Positions 1 to 5,017 of a stretch of 6,843 nt of DNA are shown here, in pieces. A model generated the notes under the pieces. That model was not told the origin of the DNA. It did not search any database and saw only the letters and a program-made list of their open reading frames with translations. Source of the DNA: an uncultured Collinsella sp. GTDB taxonomy: Bacteria > Actinomycetota > Coriobacteriia > Coriobacteriales > Coriobacteriaceae. Position numbers and translations under genes: made by a program. The stretch's first letter is position 1. Every line of letters begins with the position of its first letter. The DNA is taken from the NCBI GenBank assembly GCA_900550735.1, contig URTD01000104.1, positions 1-6,843 on the forward strand, in the 5' to 3' direction.

Positions 1-1
1 G

Positions 2-40
2 CTGCATGAGCTTGTGCGGAACGGGCAGGTTGCAGCGTAG
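2..40 (+). CDS. 3' tail of an upstream gene cut by the window edge (possibly cstA)
   Basis: A reading frame open from the window edge ends in TAG at 38-40 and gives the tail LHELVRNGQVAA. Only 12 residues are visible, so the product cannot be recognised from sequence. The next gene is ybdD, which in many bacteria directly follows cstA or its homologue btsT (pyruvate/proton symporters), so a CstA-type transporter is the best contextual guess. The frame starting at base 1 stops at 7-9 and could instead be the real end. The assignment is weak. Confidence 0.3.
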   Translation: MHELVRNGQVAA

Positions 41-46
41 TGCGTC

Positions 47-77
47 ATTGGCTCCCCTTTTTTCAAGGGGAGCCAAT
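47..77 (+). promoter_or_regulatory. Perfect 13-bp hairpin between the upstream gene and ybdD
   Basis: Bases 47-59 (ATTGGCTCCCCTT) pair perfectly with 65-77 around the 5-nt loop TTTTC. No T-run follows on the plus strand, so it is not a standard intrinsic terminator. The ybdD Shine-Dalgarno sequence begins about 9 nt after the stem. In an mRNA the stem could protect the upstream 3' end, act as a partial terminator, or lower ybdD expression relative to the upstream gene. These roles are inferred; the structure is seen directly. Confidence 0.6.
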
Positions 78-97
78 AATCAGCGAAAGGAGACAAA

Positions 98-295
98 ATG
101 CTCGGCAAACTCGTTGCCGTATGGCACGGCATCGTCTGGTATCTGCGTGAGATCAGCGGCGAGGCCCGCTACGACCATTATCTTGAGCATTTCGCGGCCG
201 AGCATCCCGGCGAAACACCGATGAGCGAGGTCGAATTCATTCGCGCCCGCGAGGAATACGACCGTCTCCACCCCAATACCAGTTGTTGCTGCTGA
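98..295 (+). CDS. ybdD: YbdD/YjiX family small protein (DUF466), CstA/BtsT partner
   Basis: This 65-residue protein is the same length as E. coli YbdD. It carries the family core: YDHYLEHF (25-32), then HPGETPMSEVEF (36-47), and it ends in a cysteine cluster (Cys63-65). E. coli YbdD, as recalled, ends in two cysteines, so the third is a small variation. Members are encoded next to CstA- or BtsT-type pyruvate transporters and have been linked to their activity; the mechanism is not clear. No signal peptide is apparent, although the first 19 residues are fairly hydrophobic. AAAGGAG at 86-92 lies 5 nt before the ATG. The gene follows the window-edge frame by 57 nt, with a hairpin between them, which fits co-transcription with a cstA-like gene. 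Identity is confident; the exact role is not. Confidence 0.9.
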   Translation: MLGKLVAVWHGIVWYLREISGEARYDHYLEHFAAEHPGETPMSEVEFIRAREEYDRLHPNTSCCC

Positions 296-363
296 CAGGC
301 CGCAATAGCATAACAACACCATAAAACCCGCGCGCCATGGGAACTACGTAGCCATTCTTCCGT

Positions 364-369
364 TACAAT
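364..369 (+). promoter_or_regulatory. Candidate -10 box (TACAAT) upstream of the PiT gene
   Basis: TACAAT matches the sigma-70 type -10 consensus TATAAT at five of six positions and lies 45 nt before the PiT start codon. No convincing TTGACA-like -35 element lies 16-18 nt upstream; the region around 340-347 reads GGAACTAC. The 119-nt gap 296-414 after ybdD is large enough to hold a promoter. Apart from an 8-bp palindrome CTACGTAG at 344-351, I see nothing else in it. Prediction from motif only. Confidence 0.25.
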
Positions 370-414
370 CAGTGTGACGGCTTCCGCCCCCGAAGAAGAA
401 GGTGTTAATTCCCC

Positions 415-987
415 TTGGACGTCTCACTGGCGCATTTCCTCCAACAAGTGCTTTCCAACCCGGCTCTGACCGTCACAACGTTGCTGACGCTGGGAGTCAT
501 CTTCGTCAACGGCTGGACCGACGCACCCAACGCCATCGCCACCTGCGTGACCACACGATGCATGCGCGTACGCTCCGCCGTCATCATGGCGGCCATCTTC
601 AACTTCCTCGGCGTCTTCATCATGACGCAGCTCAACGCCTCCGTGGCCTCCACCATCAGCAACATGGTCGATTTCGGCGGCGACACGAACGCGGCGCTCA
701 TCGCCCTATGCGCGGCGCTGTTCTCCATCGTCGTCTACGGCGCCACAGCGTCGCGTTTTGGCATCCCCACTTCGCAAAGCCACAGCCTCATCGCCGGCCT
801 GACCGGTGCCGCTATCGCCCTCGGCGGCGCGAGCAGCGTCAACGTCCACGAGTGGATGAAGGTTATCTACGGTCTGGCGCTCTCCATCGGCTTTGGGGGG
901 CATCAACATGTCCGAGTGGGTCAAGGTCCTCTACGGCCTGGTGGCAAGCCTTGCCTTGGGCTTCTGCATTGGCTGGGTGGTCTGTAA
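415..987 (+). CDS. pit: PiT inorganic phosphate transporter, N-terminal half (frame lost near 897)
   Basis: This is the N-terminal part of a low-affinity phosphate permease of the PiT family, an integral membrane protein that imports phosphate with a cation. It shows both N-half signatures: NGWTDAPNA at residues 32-40, in the place of the family's GANDVANA-type motif, and GIPTSQSHSLIAG at 116-128. Several hydrophobic helices lie around them. Homology continues to about Gly161 (base 897). Beyond that the frame gives 29 unrelated residues (HQHVRVGQ and on), while the PiT sequence resumes one base over in the 893-1528 frame. The start is TTG at 415; an in-frame TAA at 406-408 rules out anything further upstream, and AAGAAGG at 396-402 is a somewhat distant ribosome site. 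Together 415-1528 is one PiT gene, either frameshifted in nature or by a homopolymer sequencing error. As read, it would be a pseudogene unless frameshifting rescues it. Confidence 0.8.
   Translation: MDVSLAHFLQQVLSNPALTVTTLLTLGVIFVNGWTDAPNAIATCVTTRCMRVRSAVIMAAIFNFLGVFIMTQLNASVASTISNMVDFGGDTNAALIALCAALFSIVVYGATASRFGIPTSQSHSLIAGLTGAAIALGGASSVNVHEWMKVIYGLALSIGFGGHQHVRVGQGPLRPGGKPCLGLLHWLGGL
838..961 (+). repeat. Diverged direct duplication inside the PiT gene (838-897 and 902-961)
   Basis: Two segments of about 60 nt, offset by 64 nt, encode the same stretch of PiT. Copy 1 reads SVNVHEWMKVIYGLALSIGFG; copy 2, in the next frame, begins GINMSEWVKVLYGLVASLAL and continues with GF. Over a hand-aligned 57 nt about 37 bases match, so they look like diverged alleles rather than a recent exact duplication. 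PiT proteins as I know them have this segment once. The offset is one base more than 21 codons, and a G6 run (895-900) sits at the junction. With five Gs the offset would be exactly 63 nt and the frame would stay open. Confidence 0.75.
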
Positions 988-1528
988 GGGCTTGACCATT
1001 CTCTGCCGCAAGATGGACCGCCGGCGCACCAACCAGTTCTTTACCGGCGCGGAGATTTTCGGCGCCGCGGCCATGAGCTTTATGCACGGCGCGCAGGATG
1101 GACAGAAGTTCATCGGCGTGCTCTTTTTAGGTGTGGCCTTTGCCAGCGGCCAAACGAGCGTCGGCGATGCAGGCATCCCCATCTGGATTATGCTGCTGTG
1201 CTCGGCCACTATGGGTATCGGCACCAGCGTGGGCGGCGAGCGCATCATCAAGTCCGTCGGCCAGAGCATGGTCAAGCTCGAAAAGTACCAGGGCTTCTCC
1301 GCCGACCTCGCAGGCGCCGCAAACCTGCTGCTTGCCACCCTTACCGGCATCCCCGTGTCCTCCACCCACATCAAGACCTGCGCCATCATGGGCGTCGGTG
1401 CCGTCAAGCGCCTTTCGGCCATCAACTTTGGCGTGGTCAAGGACATGATGTTCACCTGGTTCTTTACCTTCCCCGCCTGCGGACTCATCAGCTTTGTCAT
1501 GGCCAAGCTGTTCATGATGTTCATCTAG
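893..1528 (+). CDS. pit: PiT inorganic phosphate transporter, C-terminal half
   Basis: This frame holds the second half of the PiT permease. It shows the C-half signatures HGAQDGQKF (residues 65-73) and GIPVSSTHIKT (152-162), the charged cytoplasmic stretch CRKMDRRRTNQFF (38-50) and several membrane helices, and ends MAKLFMMFI as is common in the family. The first 24 or so residues repeat the segment already present at the end of the N-terminal frame. The frame is open back to a TGA at 857-859. A separate product could begin at TTG 893 or at ATG 908, the latter 7 nt after a GGGGGG run, but on its own it would be half a transporter. The DUF47 gene follows after 67 nt on the same strand, as usual for a PiT operon. 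I read this as the downstream part of one gene 415-1528 rather than an independent gene. Confidence 0.8.
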   Translation: MGGINMSEWVKVLYGLVASLALGFCIGWVVCKGLTILCRKMDRRRTNQFFTGAEIFGAAAMSFMHGAQDGQKFIGVLFLGVAFASGQTSVGDAGIPIWIMLLCSATMGIGTSVGGERIIKSVGQSMVKLEKYQGFSADLAGAANLLLATLTGIPVSSTHIKTCAIMGVGAVKRLSAINFGVVKDMMFTWFFTFPACGLISFVMAKLFMMFI

Positions 1529-1595
1529 TCAAACCGAGCGTCCATCCGGACCGTAATACTTCGCCCACCCGTCTTCGCCTCGAAAGGACCCACTC

Positions 1596-2219
1596 ATGGC
1601 AAAGAAACCCGATTCGTTCTACTTCGACAACTACGTCGCCTGCGCCGACCTTGCCGTCCAGGCCGCCGAGCTGCTCACCAAGATTTTCGAGAACTTCGAC
1701 CCCGCAAAGATTCACGATATGCTCAACAAGATGCACGCGATCGAGCATGCGGCCGACAAGAAGCACCATGAGCTTGAGGACGCCCTGCTCACGGCCTTTA
1801 TCACCCCGCTTGAGCGCGAGGATCTGGACCTGATGAGCTGCTCGCTCGACACCGTGCTCGATCGTATCGAGGGCGTCGTGCAGCGCGTCTACTTCACCAA
1901 CATCCAGAGCATCCACCCCGATGCCATCGTGATCGCCCACAAGGTGACCGACGCCTGCCGCGCCATGAAGGACCTGATGGTCGAGCTGCCCAACTACCGC
2001 AAGTCCAAGACCCTGCGCGAACTCGTCATCCAGATCAACACCATCGAGTCCGAAGCCGACGAGCTCTACATCAACGCCATGCGCAACCTGCATGTCAACG
2101 GCAAGGATCCGCTCGAGGTCATCGCTTGGCGTGACGTGTACGCCTTCCTGGAGTACTGTGCTGACTGCTGTGAGAATGTGGCCGATGTTGTGGATTCGAT
2201 TGTCATGAAGAACAGTTAA
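1596..2219 (+). CDS. DUF47 family PhoU-like accessory protein of the PiT transporter
   Basis: This 207-residue, probably all-helical cytoplasmic protein belongs to the DUF47/Pit accessory family, which is distantly related to PhoU and usually encoded next to PiT permeases, whose activity it is thought to modulate. Features seen: HAIEHAAD (47-54) and FITPLEREDLDLM (68-80), the family's hallmark T-P-x-x-R-E-D stretch; LDTVLDRIEG (84-93); IESEADELY (150-158); and the C-terminal AWRDVYAFLEYCAD (177-190) leading to NVADVVDSIVMK. Length is normal for the family. AAAGGA at 1583-1588 lies 7 nt before ATG 1596. It follows the broken PiT gene by 67 nt with no terminator between, so it is probably in the same operon. 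The gene itself is intact, which suggests that loss of the PiT frame is recent, rescued, or a sequencing artefact. Confidence 0.9.
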   Translation: MAKKPDSFYFDNYVACADLAVQAAELLTKIFENFDPAKIHDMLNKMHAIEHAADKKHHELEDALLTAFITPLEREDLDLMSCSLDTVLDRIEGVVQRVYFTNIQSIHPDAIVIAHKVTDACRAMKDLMVELPNYRKSKTLRELVIQINTIESEADELYINAMRNLHVNGKDPLEVIAWRDVYAFLEYCADCCENVADVVDSIVMKNS

Positions 2220-2223
2220 TTGG

Positions 2224-2331
2224 GGTACGTGTCCCGGCGGCGAAGGGCCGGCCACGGTTTGCTTTCTCACTCCGGCTGCTTTGCAGAGTCGTTCGAAAGT
2301 AAACCGTGGCCGGCCCTTCGCCTTACGTACC
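2224..2331. repeat. Large imperfect inverted repeat, about 108 bp, after the DUF47 gene
   Basis: Two arms of 22 bp, 2239-2260 and 2301-2322, are perfect reverse complements; the left arm starts GGCGAAGGGCCGGCC. A G-T pair (2261/2300) and five more pairs (2262-2266 with 2295-2299) extend the stem inward. An outer 7-bp stem GGTACGT/ACGTACC (2224-2230, 2325-2331) is separated from it by 8 unpaired bases on the left and 2 on the right. The 28-nt centre contains a small CTGC-TTT-GCAG hairpin. It starts 5 nt after the DUF47 stop codon. There is no T-run on either side, so it is not a classical intrinsic terminator, though such a stem could stabilise or end transcripts. A dispersed palindromic repeat or MITE-like element is also possible. 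No transposase is encoded. Confidence 0.75.
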
Positions 2332-2334
2332 ACC

Positions 2335-2491
2335 ATTGGGAACTTTGGCTGATACTTTGAAAGCGATGGGGCTTTTGTTGGCAGGGCCTTTGAGCCCGAT
2401 TGGGAACTTTGGGACCGCCTTAAACGTTTGGCTGGATGGGGCTTTGGGTACCCTTTGGTTTACTTTGGATTGATTTGCTGACTTTGGAGGG
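2335..2491 (+). repeat. G/T-rich zone with repeated ATTGGGAACTTTGG and ACTTTGG motifs
   Basis: ATTGGGAACTTTGG occurs exactly at 2335-2348 and again at 2399-2412, 64 nt apart. GATGGGGCTTT occurs at 2365-2375 and 2435-2445, 70 nt apart. The core ACTTTG recurs near 2342, 2354, 2406, 2462 and 2481. Together these suggest a degenerate tandem duplication of a 64-70 nt unit filling the space between the inverted repeat and the nitroreductase start. No coding frame here matches a family I know. The zone must contain the nitroreductase leader, but I see no convincing -35/-10 pair. Spacing is too irregular, and copies too few, for a CRISPR array. Confidence 0.55.
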
Positions 2492-2498
2492 TTTGGTT

Positions 2499-3029
2499 AT
2501 GGGGTATTTGGATCTGGCTCGGGATCGGTATTCTTGTCGTTCTTTTGAGAATCGTTCTGTGGAGCAGGCTGTGGTGGATGCCATTGTTGAGGCTGGGCGT
2601 ATTGCTCCTTCTGCTTGTAATAATCATCCAACCCGTGTGATGGTGTTGGATACGCCTGAGCTTCTGGAGAAGGCTGCTGCTTGTCAGCCCCGGTTTGCTC
2701 GTGATGGGTCTATCTTTGGGGCTCCGCTTGTCTTCCTTATTTGCAGCGTTACCGATGACGCTTGGGTGCGCCCGTATGACCAGATGAATTCCAGCGAAAT
2801 CGATACGTCCATCGTGTGTGATCAGATGATGATGGAGGCCACCGAGCAGGGCCTGGGAACGTGCTGGGTGTGCCATTTCAAGCCTGAGGTGGCACAGGAG
2901 CAGTTCAATCTGTCCAAGGGCGTCTATCCCTATCACATGCTCGTCTGTGGCTATCCCGCCGACCACATCGCCGATCCCGAGCATCGCGAGGCACGCACCA
3001 TTCCCCTCTCCGACTTCCTCCTCAAGTAG
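2499..3029 (+). CDS. Nitroreductase family FMN-dependent oxidoreductase
   Basis: This 176-residue protein is a small member of the NAD(P)H-dependent, FMN-binding nitroreductase family. Seen: RYSCRSF (10-16), the N-terminal flavin phosphate-binding R-x-S-x-R motif; IAPSACNNHP (35-44), the typical A-P-S-A-x-N-x-Q/H-P stretch; and GLGTCWVC (118-125), the conserved G-L-G-T-C-W segment preceded by a helix with MMMEATEQ. The substrate cannot be told from sequence; relatives reduce nitro compounds, quinones or flavins. The start is ATG 2499, 7 nt after TGGAGGG (2485-2491). An in-frame ATG at 2436 would only add a hydrophobic, G/T-biased leader without homology. Codon use changes sharply inside the gene: 4 of the first 77 codons end in C, against roughly 45 of the last 99. 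It is followed by its own terminator. The gene looks intact. Confidence 0.88.
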   Translation: MGYLDLARDRYSCRSFENRSVEQAVVDAIVEAGRIAPSACNNHPTRVMVLDTPELLEKAAACQPRFARDGSIFGAPLVFLICSVTDDAWVRPYDQMNSSEIDTSIVCDQMMMEATEQGLGTCWVCHFKPEVAQEQFNLSKGVYPYHMLVCGYPADHIADPEHREARTIPLSDFLLK

Positions 3030-3076
3030 ATTTTGGGACATGCCTTAAAACCTACCCTTGACCGCTCACCCGTTCG

Positions 3077-3114
3077 CCGAGTTCTGCGCCACCATGTGCA
3101 GGGCTCGGTTTTTT
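3077..3114 (+). terminator. Intrinsic terminator of the nitroreductase gene
   Basis: Bases 3077-3089 pair with 3096-3108 (13 pairs including three G-U pairs, 6-nt loop CACCAT), immediately followed by T6 at 3109-3114. The G-U pairs work only in plus-strand RNA, so this one serves the plus strand. It lies 48 nt after the nitroreductase stop codon. Confidence 0.85.
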
Positions 3115-3139
3115 ATGTTGCGCGCCCTTGCACAGTCAT

Positions 3140-3169
3140 AAAAAAGGACCCGCAAGCTGCGGGTCCTTT
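3140..3169 (-). terminator. Intrinsic terminator of the divIVA transcription unit
   Basis: Bases 3143-3153 and 3159-3169 form a perfect 11-bp stem (AAAGGACCCGC and its complement) with loop AAGCT. On the minus strand the GC-rich stem runs straight into six Ts (complement of A3140-A3145). It lies 26 nt beyond the divIVA stop codon. With the plus-strand terminator at 3077-3114 it separates two convergent units. Confidence 0.88.
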
Positions 3170-3195
3170 CGAGGCACTAAATTGTAGGCCGAATG

Positions 3196-3870
3196 TTAGT
3201 CCAGGTCGTCGGCAGCGAAGTTGTCGATCGGGGCGAAGGGATCGGCCACGGGGACAACCGGGTCAGCGACGGGCAGCGGCTCGGCGGGAACAGTCACCGC
3301 AGGAGAAGCGGCAGAACCGACCGGCGTAGAGGCCATCAGATCGGCCGGGAAGGAGTTCTGGGCATCGTCCATAAAGTGCTGGATGAGCTTGAGATACTCG
3401 GCCTTGAACTCCTCACGGGAAGCTTTGAGACGATCGATCTCCTCGAGCTCGGCCTGCTTTTCGGTCAGAGCCTGGCGGATAACCTCGCGGGCCTTGGCGT
3501 CAGCCTCGTTGCGGATACGCTCAGCGTTCTCGTTGGCATCGTTGACGATGGTCTCAGCGGTCTGCTGGGCAGCGATCAGGGCGGCGGAAATCTGGCGCTC
3601 CTGAGCGGAGAAGTCAGGGGCGGGAGCAGCCACGGGGGCGGCAGGAACGGCCTGGTCGGCGGTATCCTGAGCCTGGGCAAGCTGAGCCTGTGCATCGGCA
3701 AGCTGCTGCTCGGTAGCAGTCAGACGACCCTTAAGGTCGACAATCTTAGCGAGCATAGCGTCAACCTCGGAGGACAGCGTCTCCAAGAAGACGTCGACCT
3801 CGGCAGGATCGTAGCCACGCTTGGCCTCAGAGAAAGTCTGAGCCTGGATGTCTGCAGGGGTAATAGCCAT
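3196..3870 (-). CDS. divIVA: DivIVA-domain cell division/polarity protein
   Basis: This 224-residue DivIVA-family protein is a coiled-coil scaffold that recognises curved membrane at poles and septa; in Actinobacteria such proteins direct growth or division. The N-terminal domain matches the family: ITPADIQAQTFSEAKRGYDP (3-22) and then AEVDVFLE (23-30). Two likely coiled-coil regions follow (about 28-73 and 88-168), separated by an Ala/Pro-rich stretch (74-86). The C-terminal tail repeats VADP (201-204, 208-211) and ends in acidic DDLD. The ATG at 3868-3870 has a strong AAGGAG (plus-strand 3878-3883) 7 nt upstream. It is the last gene of the minus-strand cluster, 61 nt after yggT, and is followed by an intrinsic terminator. 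In Firmicutes an S4-domain gene (ylmH) usually sits between yggT and divIVA; here it is absent. DivIVA membership is confident; which cellular process it controls is not visible. Confidence 0.92.
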   Translation of the reverse strand: MAITPADIQAQTFSEAKRGYDPAEVDVFLETLSSEVDAMLAKIVDLKGRLTATEQQLADAQAQLAQAQDTADQAVPAAPVAAPAPDFSAQERQISAALIAAQQTAETIVNDANENAERIRNEADAKAREVIRQALTEKQAELEEIDRLKASREEFKAEYLKLIQHFMDDAQNSFPADLMASTPVGSAASPAVTVPAEPLPVADPVVPVADPFAPIDNFAADDLD

Positions 3871-3931
3871 AACAAGTCTCCTTTTTCATCGCCTCGGCGC
3901 TACACGCCCGACGTAAGTTACTAAGTCAGTT

Positions 3932-4213
3932 CTACACGAGTATACCTATAAGAAGCTGCAGAACCAGCCTCTGCACCAACTGCAACGCAATAATCGCAAC
4001 GACCGGCGAAAAATCGATACCGCCCATCGGCGGGATGAAACGACGGAACAGGTTGAGCCACGGACCGCACACGCTATCAAGCACCGCGGCAATATCCTGA
4101 AGCAAACCACCCTGCTTCATGGGAATCCACGTCATAAAGCAGTAGACGACAATGAGCGTGGAATAGAAGTTGAACAGCGTGTTGACCAGCTGGACGATAG
4201 TGTAGATGTTGAT
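3932..4213 (-). CDS. yggT: YggT/YlmG family membrane protein with apparent ATC start
   Basis: This small integral membrane protein of the YggT (YlmG) family is encoded in the division cluster of many Gram-positive bacteria; homologues have been tied to septum or membrane organisation, but the exact role is unsettled. Read from ATC 4213 it has 93 residues. A first hydrophobic helix (about 5-26, TIVQLVNTLFNFYSTLIVVY) is followed by the family motif RRFIPPMGGIDFSPVVA and a second helix. No ATG, GTG or TTG lies in frame between the upstream sepF stop (TAA 4235-4237) and ATG 4135. Starting at 4135 would give 67 residues and delete the first helix. GAGGAG (plus-strand 4220-4225) sits 6 nt before ATC 4213, ideal spacing, so initiation at ATC is the best reading; a G-to-C change in an original ATG would explain it. 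The gap to sepF is 21 nt, so translation is likely coupled. Gene identity is confident, the start less so. Confidence 0.8.
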   Translation of the reverse strand: MNIYTIVQLVNTLFNFYSTLIVVYCFMTWIPMKQGGLLQDIAAVLDSVCGPWLNLFRRFIPPMGGIDFSPVVAIIALQLVQRLVLQLLIGILV

Positions 4214-4234
4214 GGGAATCTCCTCGTCTTGTCT

Positions 4235-4957
4235 TTACTTAAGGTAGCCGTCGGCACGAAGCTTCTTGAGATCGGAATCTTTGACCTCGCAACCGGCGGG
4301 CAGCACCATGAACACGCGGTCGCCCACCTCCTTGACCGTGGCACCCAGACCGCAGGCAAAGCCGTAAGAGAAGTCCAAGACGCGCTTGGCAACTTCGGTG
4401 CGTACGCCCACAAAAATCAGTGCGACAGGCTGCTTGGTGCGAACGCGGCGCACCACGGTCTCCACGTCGTCATAGCTCTCGGGGCGCAGGACATAGGCCG
4501 GCAGCTGCGGCGTGGCGTTGATGATATTGCTCGCATAGGCCGAGGCATCGCTCGGTGCAGGCGCGGGTGCAGCGGCGGCACGGGCGCGGGTATTCTCGGC
4601 GTAGCTCGACGGCGTGTCATAGGCACCAGGACGATAACCGCTCGCAACACTGTCCTGCGAGCGCGAAGGCGGGTTATACGTCGTGGCATGGCGGGAGTCA
4701 TCGCCGACCAGCTGACCGGAGCGCGTATACACGGCAACCGACTCAGCTTCACCGCGGCGCGTCTGGCCAAGCAGACCGTTGCTCGGCTCGTCTTGGGTGT
4801 AGAAGCCCTCGCCCGAAGCACCACTGTAGCCGTTGTTCTGATAGCCATCGTCGTAGCCGTCATCGTAGCCGTAGTCGTCGTCCTGGCCATAACCCTGGTC
4901 GTAACCCTGCTGGCCGCCCAGGTGCATCTTATTTTTAATCTCGTCAAGGAAGCCCAT
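4235..4957 (-). CDS. sepF: SepF cell division protein with long Gly/Tyr/Asp-rich linker
   Basis: SepF binds the C-terminal tail of FtsZ and tethers the Z ring to the membrane; in Actinobacteria lacking FtsA it is the main anchor. The order is typical: an N-terminal amphipathic membrane-binding helix (MGFLDEIKNKMHLG, 1-14), a disordered linker (15-150), then the SepF core (about 152-225) with LRPESYDDVETVV, the beta strand PVALIFVGV, RVLDFSYGFACGLGA and VFMVLPAG. At 240 residues it is much longer than B. subtilis SepF (about 150); the excess is linker, including a repeat-like GYD/DGY stretch (16-44) and an Ala/Pro run near 126-133. ATG 4957 is chosen because AGAGGA (plus-strand 4965-4970) lies 7 nt upstream and the family begins MGFLD; an in-frame ATG at 5008 adds 17 residues with no homology. 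It lies 60 nt after yggS and 21 nt before yggT, consistent with one operon. Confidence 0.93.
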   Translation of the reverse strand: MGFLDEIKNKMHLGGQQGYDQGYGQDDDYGYDDGYDDGYQNNGYSGASGEGFYTQDEPSNGLLGQTRRGEAESVAVYTRSGQLVGDDSRHATTYNPPSRSQDSVASGYRPGAYDTPSSYAENTRARAAAAPAPAPSDASAYASNIINATPQLPAYVLRPESYDDVETVVRRVRTKQPVALIFVGVRTEVAKRVLDFSYGFACGLGATVKEVGDRVFMVLPAGCEVKDSDLKKLRADGYLK

Positions 4958-5017
4958 GGTTGTGTCCTCTCGCGGTTTAGTGCAGGCGCCCCGATAATCA
5001 GTGCGCACTTCAGAGCC

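Noticed and set aside
880..910. Programmed ribosomal frameshift as the main explanation for the PiT split
   Set aside because: A +1 slip on the G run would work, but no family precedent is known to me and the duplication itself points to a rearrangement. Kept only as an alternative in the findings.
402..995. Plus-strand 197-codon frame overlapping the PiT N-terminal half
   Set aside because: Its translation is Arg/His-rich and unlike any family, while the 415 frame gives clear PiT signatures.
1521..2336. Minus-strand open frame of 271 codons opposite the DUF47 gene, with its N-terminal part in the inverted repeat
   Set aside because: It is the complement of an intact conserved gene and shows no family motifs. 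Its first 35 or so codons are simply a translation of the palindrome.
2335..2491. Possible CRISPR-like array in the TTGGG/ACTTTGG repeat zone
   Set aside because: Only two exact long copies, irregular spacing of the short motif, no palindromic repeat unit, and no cas genes in the window.
2436..2498. Earlier in-frame ATG for the nitroreductase
   Set aside because: The added 21 residues lie in the repeat zone, have no homology, and the ribosome site TGGAGGG is correctly placed only for ATG 2499.
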